Assembly: GCA_963735065.1 (NCBI GenBank)
Contig: CAVTJL010000004.1
Coordinates: forward strand, 1,674,001-1,738,000
Length of the DNA: 64,000 nt
From: CAVTJL01 sp963735065
GTDB taxonomy: Bacteria; Pseudomonadota; Alphaproteobacteria; Geminicoccales; Geminicoccaceae
Reading direction: 5' to 3'
How positions within the stretch are numbered: the first letter of the stretch is position 1; every line of letters begins with the position of its first letter. Below, piece after piece: positions 7,652 through 15,686 of the stretch. The position numbers and the translations under genes were made by a program. The notes beneath the pieces were generated by a model. The model had not been told where the DNA came from. It saw only the letters and a program-made list of their open reading frames with translations, and did no database searches.

Positions 7652-9135
7652 GGCCCGCGGCGGATCCCTCACCGATTGCGGTCATCGATCTCGGCTCCAA
7701 CTCGATAAGGCTCGTCGTCTACGATCACCTCTCGCGAGCCCCGACCACGCGCTACAATGAGCGCCGGCTCTGCGCCCTCGGCCGCGAGGTGACACGCACG
7801 GGCAGCCTCGGGCCGGTCGGGCAGCGCCGGGCGATCGAGACCCTCCGGCGGTTCGTCGCCATCGCCGAAGGCATGGGCTGCGCCGAGGTCGATATCGTGG
7901 CGACGGCAGCCGTGCGCTCGGCCGTGGACCGGGAGGCGTTCCTCACGGCCGCCGGGCGTGCCGTGGGTCGGCCGGTCACGCTCCTGAGCGGGCAGGAGGA
8001 GGCCGGGTTGAGCGCCCTCGGGGTTGCCTGCGGCTTTCTGGCACCCCGCGGCGTCATGGGTGACCTTGGCGGTGGCAGCGTCGAGCTGGCCCCGCTGCCG
8101 GCCAGCAGCTCGAGCATCCCGGGCGTCAGCATACCGGTCGGGGCGCTCACCGTCGCCGACGCGCATGCCGTCGATCCGGCCCGCGCCGAGAGGATGGTCG
8201 ACGAGGCTCTCAGCGCCGCCGAGGAGGTCGCCAGGGCCGCAGCGGGCCAGCCGTTCTACGTCGTGGGCGGAAGCTGGCGAGCGCTGGCGCGGGCACGCAT
8301 GGCCATGGTCGACGCCCCCTTGCGGGTTCTCCACGGCTATGAGCTTTCGGCCGCCGAGACCATCACGCTCGGGCAGTCGATCGCACGGCTGGACGCCCGT
8401 TCTCTGGCCCGCATCCCGGGCGTGCCGCGCCGCCGACGCGAGACGCTTGCGGCGGCAGGGCTGCTGCTCGAGCGGGTCGTGCGACGGCTGAGCCCGTCTG
8501 TCGTCGTGTTCTCGGCGACAGGGCTCCGCGAGGGCCGGGTCTTTGCGAGATTGTCCCCCGAGGAGCGCGCAGCCGACCCGCTCGTCGTGGGAGCCCGCGA
8601 GCTCGGGGAGCTCGAGCACCGTCTGCCCGGGATCGGCGAGGCGATGGCGCGCTGGACATGCGATCTGCTGCCCGAGGAGGGCGTTGCCGAGCGTCGGCTC
8701 CGCGAGGCTGCCTGCCATATCTCGGACAGCGCCTGGCGCGAGCATCCGGACACCCGAGCGCGCGAGGCCTTCTTCCGCACGGTCCAGCTGCCGCTCCCCG
8801 GGGTCGACCATGCAGAGAGGGTGTTCCTCGCCTACACCGTCTTCATCCGTTACGAGGGCCAGCCCGACGACCCGCCGATCCAACGGATGCTGGGGCTTCT
8901 TCCGGAAGCAAGTCGACAGAGAGCCGAGATCCTGGGAAGGGCGCTGAGCCTCGGCTACCGGATGTCGGCCGGCGTCCCGGACCTGCTCGCCCAGTCGAGA
9001 ATCGAGAGGCGTGGCCAGGAGCTTGCTCTGACCGCGCCGTCGCCGGTGGCGCTGGCCGACGACGAGGGTCTCCAGGGCAGGCTCCAGACGTTGGCCGGCA
9101 CGCTGGGCCTGGCACGGACCCGCATCACGAGCTGA
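7648..9135 (+). CDS. ppx: Exopolyphosphatase / guanosine pentaphosphatase
   Basis: Hydrolyses the ends of polyphosphate chains or pppGpp, opposing the ppk product just upstream. The 495-residue product belongs to the ASKHA fold. It has the first phosphate loop in AVIDLGSNSIRLVVYD near the N-terminus, EAGLSALGVACGF, and the second loop in VMGDLGGGSVELAPL. A C-terminal HD-like helical part contains HISDSAWREHPD. The GTG start overlaps the ppk stop in a GTGA junction with GAGG upstream, which implies coupled translation. The last 11 bases overlap the convergent hflX gene. Whether it acts mainly on polyphosphate or on pppGpp cannot be told from sequence. Confidence 0.94.
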   Translation: MRPAADPSPIAVIDLGSNSIRLVVYDHLSRAPTTRYNERRLCALGREVTRTGSLGPVGQRRAIETLRRFVAIAEGMGCAEVDIVATAAVRSAVDREAFLTAAGRAVGRPVTLLSGQEEAGLSALGVACGFLAPRGVMGDLGGGSVELAPLPASSSSIPGVSIPVGALTVADAHAVDPARAERMVDEALSAAEEVARAAAGQPFYVVGGSWRALARARMAMVDAPLRVLHGYELSAAETITLGQSIARLDARSLARIPGVPRRRRETLAAAGLLLERVVRRLSPSVVVFSATGLREGRVFARLSPEERAADPLVVGARELGELEHRLPGIGEAMARWTCDLLPEEGVAERRLREAACHISDSAWREHPDTRAREAFFRTVQLPLPGVDHAERVFLAYTVFIRYEGQPDDPPIQRMLGLLPEASRQRAEILGRALSLGYRMSAGVPDLLAQSRIERRGQELALTAPSPVALADDEGLQGRLQTLAGTLGLARTRITS

Positions 9136-10477
9136 GCGGCGGCACCGTATGGAGTGTGTGACCGAGGCGCGCCTCGAGCTGGGCGCGCAGCTCGGGCTCG
9201 AGCGCCAGGCGAAGATGGATGCCGGTGTCCCGCTCCTCGCGGACCAGCACCTCGCAGCGCCGGTGGAGCCAGGCCAGAAGCTCTCCGTCGTCGAAGGGTA
9301 TCTCGATCTCGACGATCTGATGGCGGAGGAGAAGCCGCCCGTCGATGCGCTGGAGAAGATCGTCCAGCCCCTCGCCGCTCAGCGCCGAGGCGAGGCAAAC
9401 GTCGGGGCGCCGTGCAGCCTCCTCGCGACGCCTGGCGAGGTCGTCCGGCGCAAGGCGGTCGATCTTGTTCCATACCTCGATCATCCGGGCGGCCCGATCC
9501 ACCGCCTCGACACCAAGCTCGTCCAGGACACGCGCCACGTCGTCCGCCTGGGCGTCCGTCTCCGGGTGTGAGATGTCCCGGACGTGGACGACGAGATCGG
9601 CCGCCAGCACCTCCTCGAGGGTCGCGCGGAAGGCCGCGACGAGCGCGGTAGGAAGGTCGCTGATGAACCCGACCGTGTCGGAGAGGATGCCGTGCAGCCC
9701 AGAGGGCAGCCGGATCAGCCGCATCGTCGGGTCGAGCGTGGCGAAGAGCTTGTCGACCGCCTCGACGCCAGCCCCGGTGAGGCGGTTGAACAGGGTCGAC
9801 TTGCCGGCGTTGGTATAGCCGACCAGCGCAACCGTCCTGTACGGCACCCGCTCGCGTGCCTTGCGGTGCAGGCCTCGGGTGCGGCGCACCTCGTCGAGCT
9901 CCTGGCCGAGCCGGACGATCCGCTCGGTGATCCGCCGGCGGTCGAGCTCGAGCTGGCTCTCGCCCGGGCCGCCGATGAACCCGAAGCCGCCGCGCTGCCG
10001 CTCGAGGTGGGTCCAGGAGCGCACCAGCCGCGAGCGCTGATAGGTCAGCGCCGCCAGCTCCACCTGGAGCACACCCTCGCGCGTCCGTGCCCGCTCGCCG
10101 AAGATCTCGAGAATGAGACCTGTGCGGTCGATGACCTTGACCTTCCAGGCGCGCTCGAGATTGCGCTGCTGCACCGGCGTCAACGGCCCGTCGACGATCA
10201 CGAGGTCGGTCTCGCTCGAGGCCAAGCGCTCCTTGATCTCCTCGACCTTGCCCGAGCCCAGCAGGGTGGCGGGCGTCGGGCGACGGAGGACGACGACCTC
10301 ACTGCCCACGACGTCGAGGTCAATGGCCCTGGCGAGCCCTATCCCCTCCTCGAGCCTGCGGTCGGGGTCCCGCCCGGCGCCATCCTGCTGCGACAGCGCC
10401 GGGTGAATGACCCAGGCTCGCCCGCCTTGTGCCGAGGTCCCGTCGCTTTGTCCGTCGACGCGCCCGCCGCCGGTCAA
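9125..10477 (-). CDS. hflX: Ribosome-associated GTPase HflX
   Basis: A 450-residue GTPase that binds the large ribosomal subunit and can split stalled ribosomes. The N-terminal domain holds ATLLGSGKVEEIKERL and IVDGPLTPVQQRNLE. A helical linker carries the Gly-rich segment RGGFGFIGGPGESQLELDRR. The G domain follows, with G1 GYTNAGKST at about residues 219-227, G3 DTVGFISDLP and G4 NKID. It lies downstream of hfq with a four-base overlap, the classic hfq-hflX order. The extra 40 residues before the conserved part are Gly- and Asp-rich and poorly conserved. The overlap with ppx at the 3' end is only 11 bases. Confidence 0.97.
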   Translation of the reverse strand: MTGGGRVDGQSDGTSAQGGRAWVIHPALSQQDGAGRDPDRRLEEGIGLARAIDLDVVGSEVVVLRRPTPATLLGSGKVEEIKERLASSETDLVIVDGPLTPVQQRNLERAWKVKVIDRTGLILEIFGERARTREGVLQVELAALTYQRSRLVRSWTHLERQRGGFGFIGGPGESQLELDRRRITERIVRLGQELDEVRRTRGLHRKARERVPYRTVALVGYTNAGKSTLFNRLTGAGVEAVDKLFATLDPTMRLIRLPSGLHGILSDTVGFISDLPTALVAAFRATLEEVLAADLVVHVRDISHPETDAQADDVARVLDELGVEAVDRAARMIEVWNKIDRLAPDDLARRREEAARRPDVCLASALSGEGLDDLLQRIDGRLLLRHQIVEIEIPFDDGELLAWLHRRCEVLVREERDTGIHLRLALEPELRAQLEARLGHTLHTVPPLSS

Positions 10478-10731
10478 GGCTGCGGGGCCGCCTCCTCAGC
10501 TGCGGGCTCATAGAGACGCACGGCGGCCGACGGCATGACCGTCGAGACGGCATGCTTGTAGACCAGCTGAACGTGCCCATCCCGCCTAAGCAGCAAGCAG
10601 AAATTGTCGAATGAGCTGATGACGCCCTGCAGCTTCACACCATTGATTAGGAAGATGGTCACCGGGACCTTGTTCTTCCGAACGTGATTTAGAAAGACAT
10701 CCTGCAGGTTCTGTTGTTTCTCGGCCGGCAT
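10474..10731 (-). CDS. hfq: RNA chaperone Hfq
   Basis: An 85-residue Sm-like protein that forms a hexameric ring and pairs small RNAs with mRNAs. Sm1 is seen in QDVFLNHVRKNKVPVTIFLI and NGVKLQGVISSFDNFCLLLR; Sm2 has the invariant VYKHAVSTVMP. The C-terminal tail is short and Glu/Ala-rich, as in other alphaproteobacteria. AAGAGG lies six to eight bases before the ATG. The stop overlaps the hflX start (ATGA). About 215 bases separate it from dat, and an hfq promoter is expected in that gap. Confidence 0.98.
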   Translation of the reverse strand: MPAEKQQNLQDVFLNHVRKNKVPVTIFLINGVKLQGVISSFDNFCLLLRRDGHVQLVYKHAVSTVMPSAAVRLYEPAAEEAAPQP

Positions 10732-10945
10732 CGACCTCTTACCTTCTTGTTGTTCGGCCTGACGATCGCAGATCCGATCCTGGGCAACACAAAGTTATGT
10801 CGTACGCACACGCACAACGTCAAGAGCAGCGGGCTTGCGCTCGCCACGCGGGTCCGATCCGCAGCGATCCGCATAGCTGTGCGTCAAACAGCCGGCAAGC
10901 CCGATCGCTCCACCATCGTGCTCAAGCGCGACGCCGGGTCGCAGA

Positions 10946-11806
10946 TCAGGGGTCGGGTGCCAGACCCTCGGCTGAGGCATAGAGGGCCGCGAGACGCGTC
11001 GTGACGGTGCCCGGCCGACCGTTCGCCACCGGCCTGCCATCGATCTCGGTCACGGGCAGCACGAGGGACGTGGTGCTGGTGAGAAAGGCCTCGCGCGCGG
11101 CCATCGCCTCCTCGACGGTGAAGGCCCGCTCGACCACCTCGATACCTGCCGCGCGGGCAAGCTCGAGGATGATGGAGCGCGTGATCCCGCCCAGGATCGC
11201 CGGACCCAGCGGGTGCGTGACCACCCTGCCGTCCCGATCGACGATGTAGGCGTTCGAGCTCGCACCCTCTGTGACGTGCCCTTCGCCGTCGACGAGCCAA
11301 GCCTCGCGACAGCCGGCCTCGACGGCGCTCTGCTTCGCCAGGACATTCGGCAGGAGGCTGATCGACTTGATCTCGCAGCGCGCCCAACGCTCGTCCGGCA
11401 GCGTGATGACCCGGACGCCGTGCTCCATCTCCCTCGCGCTCGGCAGTCGCGATGGCCGCACCGTGACGACGAGGCTCGGTCGGACGGTCGAGGGAAAAGC
11501 GTGGTTTCGCGGCGCGACGCCACGGCTGACCTGAAGGTAGACCATGGCATCAGGGAGCCCGTTGCGGCGCCAGGTTTCCCTCATGACCAGCTCGAGGGCG
11601 CGCCGCGCCATCGGCATCGGGATGCGAACGGCAGCGAGCGACCGCTCCAGACGATCGAGATGCCGGTCGAGGTCCCGAAACTGCCCGGCCACCACCTTGC
11701 AGACCTCGTAGACCCCGTCCGCGAGCTGGTAGCCGCGATCCTCGATCTGGACAGCGGGCGCGCCGATCGGCAGGTAGCGCCCGTTCACATAAGCGATGCG
11801 GGACAT
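10946..11806 (-). CDS. dat: D-amino-acid aminotransferase (PLP fold type IV)
   Basis: A 286-residue class IV aminotransferase. The N-terminal block is YVNGRYLPIGAPAVQIEDRG followed by YQLADGVYEV. The PLP-binding lysine is in EIKSISLLPNVLAKQ and the cofactor phosphate site is around GASSNAYIV and ITRSIILELA. The pattern suits D-alanine aminotransferase, which would supply D-Glu or D-Ala for peptidoglycan. Branched-chain aminotransferase or aminodeoxychorismate lyase share the fold and cannot be excluded. It sits between trkA and hfq with a 20-base gap to trkA on the same strand, so it is probably read with the trkA transcript. Confidence 0.88.
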   Translation of the reverse strand: MSRIAYVNGRYLPIGAPAVQIEDRGYQLADGVYEVCKVVAGQFRDLDRHLDRLERSLAAVRIPMPMARRALELVMRETWRRNGLPDAMVYLQVSRGVAPRNHAFPSTVRPSLVVTVRPSRLPSAREMEHGVRVITLPDERWARCEIKSISLLPNVLAKQSAVEAGCREAWLVDGEGHVTEGASSNAYIVDRDGRVVTHPLGPAILGGITRSIILELARAAGIEVVERAFTVEEAMAAREAFLTSTTSLVLPVTEIDGRPVANGRPGTVTTRLAALYASAEGLAPDP

Positions 11807-11826
11807 CGTCTCGCCTTCTCGTCTTG

Positions 11827-13200
11827 TCAGAAATAGTCGAGGCGGACGGCGAAGAGCTGCTCCACCCGCCTCACGACGTCGCTGCGGGCGGCGATCACCA
11901 CGCGATCCCTGGCCTTCACCATCGTATCGCCCCGAGGCGTGATCACCTCGTCGCCCCGCACGATGGCGCCCACGATGAGGCCAGGCGTCTTCACGTCGCG
12001 CAGGGGCTGACCGACGATCGGCGAGCTCTCGAGCGCCTCGGCCTCGAACACCTCGGCCATGCCGTCGCGAATGGTGTGCACAGCCTTGATACGACCGCGC
12101 CGGACATGCTGCAGGATGCTCGATACCGTCGTGTCGCGCGGGTTGATGGCGACATCGATGCCGACCGAGCGCAGCAGCAGCTCGTAGGCGCTGTTGTTGA
12201 CGAGCGCCATCGCGCGTCCGCAGCCCAGACGCTTCGCCAGGAGCGCCGCCATGATGTTGACCTCGTCATCGTTGGTCACGGTGACGATCGCCTCGGCCGA
12301 GCGCACGCTTGCCTCATCGAGCAGGTCACGGTCGCGTGCGTCGCCCTTCAGCACCACGGCGCGATGAAGCTGCTCCGCCACGACCTCGGCCCGTGCCGCG
12401 TTGGGCTCGATGATCTTGAGGCTGATGCCGGGATGGCGGCGCTCGAGCTCGCTGGCGAGGAAGAGGCCGATATTGCCGCCTCCGGCGATGATGATCCGCT
12501 CCGACAGGCGCTCCTCGCGCCCGAAGGCCGGCAACGCGCGGGACAGATGGCTGGTGTCGACAACGAAGTAGACCTCGTCCTCGACGAGGATCTGATCGTC
12601 GGGATCGGGCACGAAGAAGCGGTCGCCGCGGCCGATGCCGATGCAGACGAGATGAAGGTTCGGGAAGAGGTAGGTCAGCTGACGCAGCGGGGTGTCGATG
12701 ATCGGCGTCTTGGCGTCCGCGCGCACGGCGATCATGCGCACCTTGTCGTTGGCGAAGGGAATGACGTTCAAGGCGCCCGGCACGTCGAGCCGCAGCGCGA
12801 TGGCATGCGCGACCTCGACCTCCGGCGAGATCACGACATCGATCGGAAGGCGATCCCGGCCGAAGAGGTCCTGCCAGCGGCTCTGCCGGTAGTCCTGCTG
12901 GCGGATGCGCGCGATCCTGGTCGGCACGCTGAAGAGGGAGTGCGCCACCTGGCACGCCACCATGTTGACCTCGTCGCTGTAGGTCACAGCGATGAGCATC
13001 TCGGCGTCGCGGGCGCCGGCATGCTCGAGGGTCGAAGGGTGCGAGGCGAAGCCGACCAGCGCCTGGATGTCGAGGCTGTCGCCGATCTTCTGCACGAGGT
13101 CGGCACGCTGATCGATGATGGTGACGTCGTTGCCGGCCGCCGCGAGATAACGGGCGATATTGAATCCGACCTGCCCTGCGCCGGCGACGATGACCTTCAT
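11827..13200 (-). CDS. trkA: Trk system potassium uptake protein TrkA
   Basis: A peripheral membrane protein that gates the TrkH potassium channel through NAD(H)/ATP binding. The 457-residue product has two RCK halves. The first begins MKVIVAGAGQVGFNIARYL (Rossmann GxGxxG, acidic residue in TIIDQRADL). The second begins at about residue 231 with RIIIAGGGNIGLFLASELE. Each is followed by a TrkA-C domain; the last has VIVGAIVRGDEVITPRGD-like sequence. No trkH is in view. Its position just after ntrX on the same strand is the usual alphaproteobacterial arrangement, with a 39-base gap. Confidence 0.97.
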   Translation of the reverse strand: MKVIVAGAGQVGFNIARYLAAAGNDVTIIDQRADLVQKIGDSLDIQALVGFASHPSTLEHAGARDAEMLIAVTYSDEVNMVACQVAHSLFSVPTRIARIRQQDYRQSRWQDLFGRDRLPIDVVISPEVEVAHAIALRLDVPGALNVIPFANDKVRMIAVRADAKTPIIDTPLRQLTYLFPNLHLVCIGIGRGDRFFVPDPDDQILVEDEVYFVVDTSHLSRALPAFGREERLSERIIIAGGGNIGLFLASELERRHPGISLKIIEPNAARAEVVAEQLHRAVVLKGDARDRDLLDEASVRSAEAIVTVTNDDEVNIMAALLAKRLGCGRAMALVNNSAYELLLRSVGIDVAINPRDTTVSSILQHVRRGRIKAVHTIRDGMAEVFEAEALESSPIVGQPLRDVKTPGLIVGAIVRGDEVITPRGDTMVKARDRVVIAARSDVVRRVEQLFAVRLDYF

Positions 13201-13239
13201 GGACGGCGGGAAGCGGGACTCGGCCGGCCGCGCACGCGA

Positions 13240-14622
13240 TCAGTCATCGCTGTTGAGGCCGAGCGTCTTCAGCTTGCGATGCAGAGCCGACCGCTCCATG
13301 CCGACGAAGTTCGCGGTGCGCGAGATGTTGCCGCCGAACCGCTGGAGCTGGGCCTGCAGATAGCTGCGCTCGAAATGCTCCCGTGCCTCGCGCAGCGGCA
13401 TCGACACGAGCTCCCCGTTCGCCGAGGGGTCCATGGAGGCGGCAGCGCTGTTCGAGAGATCGCTCGGCAGCTGATCGACCGAGATCGCCCCCCCGTCACG
13501 CGGCGCCATGATGAGAACCCACTCGATGGTGTTCCTGAGCTGGCGGACGTCGCCGGGCCAATGCGCCGTCTGCAGCACCGCCATGGCCTCCTCGCCGACG
13601 ATGGCCACGGGTGCCCCGACGCTGCGCGCCGCTGCCTGCATGAAATACCGCACCAGCTCGGGGATATCGGTGCGCCGCTCGCCGAGCGGCGGCATGACGA
13701 GAGGCACCACGTTGAGGCGATAGTAGAGGTCCTCGCGGAAACGCCCGGCGGCCATCTCGGTTCGAAGGTCGCGGTTGCTGGTCGCGATGACGCGCACGTC
13801 GACCTCGACACGCCCGTCCCCGCCCAGGCGCGTGAAGCGCTGCTCCTGCAGGACCCGGAGGATCTTGCCCTGGGTCTCGAGCGGCATGTCGGCGATCTCG
13901 TCGAGCAGGATCGTGCCGCCGTCTGCCCGCTCGAAGCTGCCGATCACCCGCGGCTGATCGGCGCCCAGCCAACCCTGCTCGGCGCCGAAGAGCTCGAGAT
14001 CGACGCGATCGAGACCGAGGGAGGCGGCGTTCAGCACGACGAAGGGACCCGCCGCCCGTCGCGACCGGGCGTGGATCGCCCGCGCCGCGACCTCCTTGCC
14101 CGAGCCGGGCGGGCCGCTGATCATCACCCGTGAGTTGGTCGGCGCCACCTTGTCGATCAGCTGGCGGACCCGGGTCATGGCCGGAGAGCCGCCAATGAGC
14201 TCGACATCGTCGCCCATGCGCATCCGCAGCTCGTCGTTCTCGCGCTTGAGGCGGCTCGCCTCCATCGCATGCTCGATCGAGAGCAGCATCCGGTCCGACT
14301 TGAACGGCTTCTCGATGAAGTCGTAGGCACCCTTCTTGATCGCCGCGACGGCGGTCTCGATCGTGCCGTGCCCGCTGAACATGACGACCGGCACATCCGG
14401 GTAGCCGGCCTTGATCCGCTCAAGGATCTGCACCCCGTCGAGCTTGCTGCCCTCGAGCCAGATGTCCAGGAGAACAAGCCCTGGGCGCCGGCGCTCGATC
14501 TCCCTCAGCGCCTCCTCGCCATTGGCGGCCTGACGGGGCCGATAGCCCTCATCCTCGAGAATGGCGCCGACGACCTCGCGAATCGCCACCTCGTCATCAA
14601 CGATCAGTACATCTTTGCTCAT
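13240..14622 (-). CDS. ntrX: Nitrogen assimilation response regulator NtrX
   Basis: The response regulator partner of NtrY. The 460-residue product has a receiver domain (VLIVDDEVAIRE, phospho-acceptor Asp in LVLLDIWLEG, Lys in FIEKPF). An AAA+ domain follows, with Walker A GPPGSGKEVAARA and Walker B TILLDEIADMPLE. A Fis-type helix-turn-helix ends the protein (FGGNISRTANFVGMERSALHRKL). The L1 loop lacks GAFTGA and reads GWLGADQPRV instead, so direct sigma-54 activation is unlikely; this is common for NtrX. A gap of 62 bases separates it from ntrY. Confidence 0.96.
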   Translation of the reverse strand: MSKDVLIVDDEVAIREVVGAILEDEGYRPRQAANGEEALREIERRRPGLVLLDIWLEGSKLDGVQILERIKAGYPDVPVVMFSGHGTIETAVAAIKKGAYDFIEKPFKSDRMLLSIEHAMEASRLKRENDELRMRMGDDVELIGGSPAMTRVRQLIDKVAPTNSRVMISGPPGSGKEVAARAIHARSRRAAGPFVVLNAASLGLDRVDLELFGAEQGWLGADQPRVIGSFERADGGTILLDEIADMPLETQGKILRVLQEQRFTRLGGDGRVEVDVRVIATSNRDLRTEMAAGRFREDLYYRLNVVPLVMPPLGERRTDIPELVRYFMQAAARSVGAPVAIVGEEAMAVLQTAHWPGDVRQLRNTIEWVLIMAPRDGGAISVDQLPSDLSNSAAASMDPSANGELVSMPLREAREHFERSYLQAQLQRFGGNISRTANFVGMERSALHRKLKTLGLNSDD

Positions 14623-14684
14623 CGAGCCGTCCGCGCCGGGCGCCGCCGTGCCCTACCGTCTCGTCCCCTGCGCATCCCGGGGAC

Positions 14685-15686
14685 CTATGCCCGCGTTCTA
14701 GCAGGAAGGCTGAGACGCACGAGCGCACCACCTGAAGAGCCGTTCATCAGCTCAACCCTTCCGGCATGTTCCTCCATGATCTTCTTTACAATGGCAAGCC
14801 CCAACCCCGTGCCGTGGGTGCGCGTCGTGATGTAGGGCTCAAAGAGCCGCTCGCGCTCTCCGGCGGGAAGCCCGGGGCCGTTGTCCTCAACCTCAATGAC
14901 AATGTCCGACCTTGTATGTCGCGCGCTGGCCCGGATAGCGGGCTCCTGCCCGTCAGTCGTTCCGCGCTCGCTCAGCGCGTCAACGGCGTTCTGGAGGAGG
15001 TTGGTCAGGGCCTGACCGATCTTCTCGCCATCGCAGCTGGCAAGGAGAGGGTCACCTTGCGGCAAGTCGACCGTGAAAGCAATCATGGGCCTCGCCTCCT
15101 CCTGAAGATGCACGGCGGTGCGCACAAGCTCCGCCACCAATTCGGGTCGCATCACGGGCGCCGGCATGCGCGCGAAAGCCGAGAACTCGCCGATCAGCCG
15201 ACCGATGGTGTCGACCTGGCGCACGATCGTGGTCACGGACTTGGTGAAGCTCTCCTGGTCTGTCTGGCCGATCTGGCCCAGATACTTCCGTCCCAGCCGC
15301 TCTGCCGAGAGCCGGATGGGCGTCAACGGATTCTTGATCTCGTGGGCGATGCGACGCGCCACCTCGGCCCAGGCCGCCTGGCGCTGAGCGCTCATCAGCT
15401 CGGTCACATCGTCGAAGGTCAGAACAAAGCCCCGGATCTCCTCGCCTTCCAGCTGGGCCGCGAGCCGGACGAGCAAGGTTCGCTGGTGGCCGCCGCGGAT
15501 CACCGAGATCTGCTCTTGAACCGGCTCGTCCGGCCGCTCCGCGAGGCGAGCGAACAGCGGCGACAGCTCGGGCAGGACCTCCTCGACGGGCCGCTCCGCC
15601 AGACCGTCGCCGCCGATCGCCAGCAGATCCATGGCGGAGCGATTGGGCAGGATGACGCGGCGGCTCGAAGTCGAGACCGATGACAC
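14685..15686 (-). CDS. ntrY: Sensor kinase NtrY, C-terminal part (after frameshift)
   Basis: This is the second piece of the broken ntrY gene: the end of the PAS domain (SRRVILPNRSAMDLL), the dimerisation and phosphoacceptor domain (WAEVARRIAHEIKNPLTPI, His in AHEIKNP) and the ATPase domain with N box LTNLLQNAVDAL, G1 VEDNGPGLP and G2 THGTGLGLAIVKKI. It is intact from the frame break to the stop. The apparent ATG at 15686 lies inside the coding sequence before the break and is probably not a real start. Sequence runs on directly from the upstream fragment if one base near 15657-15670 is removed. Together the two make a full NtrY of about 730 residues. Confidence 0.85.
   Translation of the reverse strand: MSSVSTSSRRVILPNRSAMDLLAIGGDGLAERPVEEVLPELSPLFARLAERPDEPVQEQISVIRGGHQRTLLVRLAAQLEGEEIRGFVLTFDDVTELMSAQRQAAWAEVARRIAHEIKNPLTPIRLSAERLGRKYLGQIGQTDQESFTKSVTTIVRQVDTIGRLIGEFSAFARMPAPVMRPELVAELVRTAVHLQEEARPMIAFTVDLPQGDPLLASCDGEKIGQALTNLLQNAVDALSERGTTDGQEPAIRASARHTRSDIVIEVEDNGPGLPAGERERLFEPYITTRTHGTGLGLAIVKKIMEEHAGRVELMNGSSGGALVRLSLPARTRA

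Noticed and set aside
11824..14133. A 769-codon open frame on the plus strand, antisense to trkA and ntrX
   Set aside because: Same reason: an antisense shadow spanning two real genes and their gap, with no recognisable domain.
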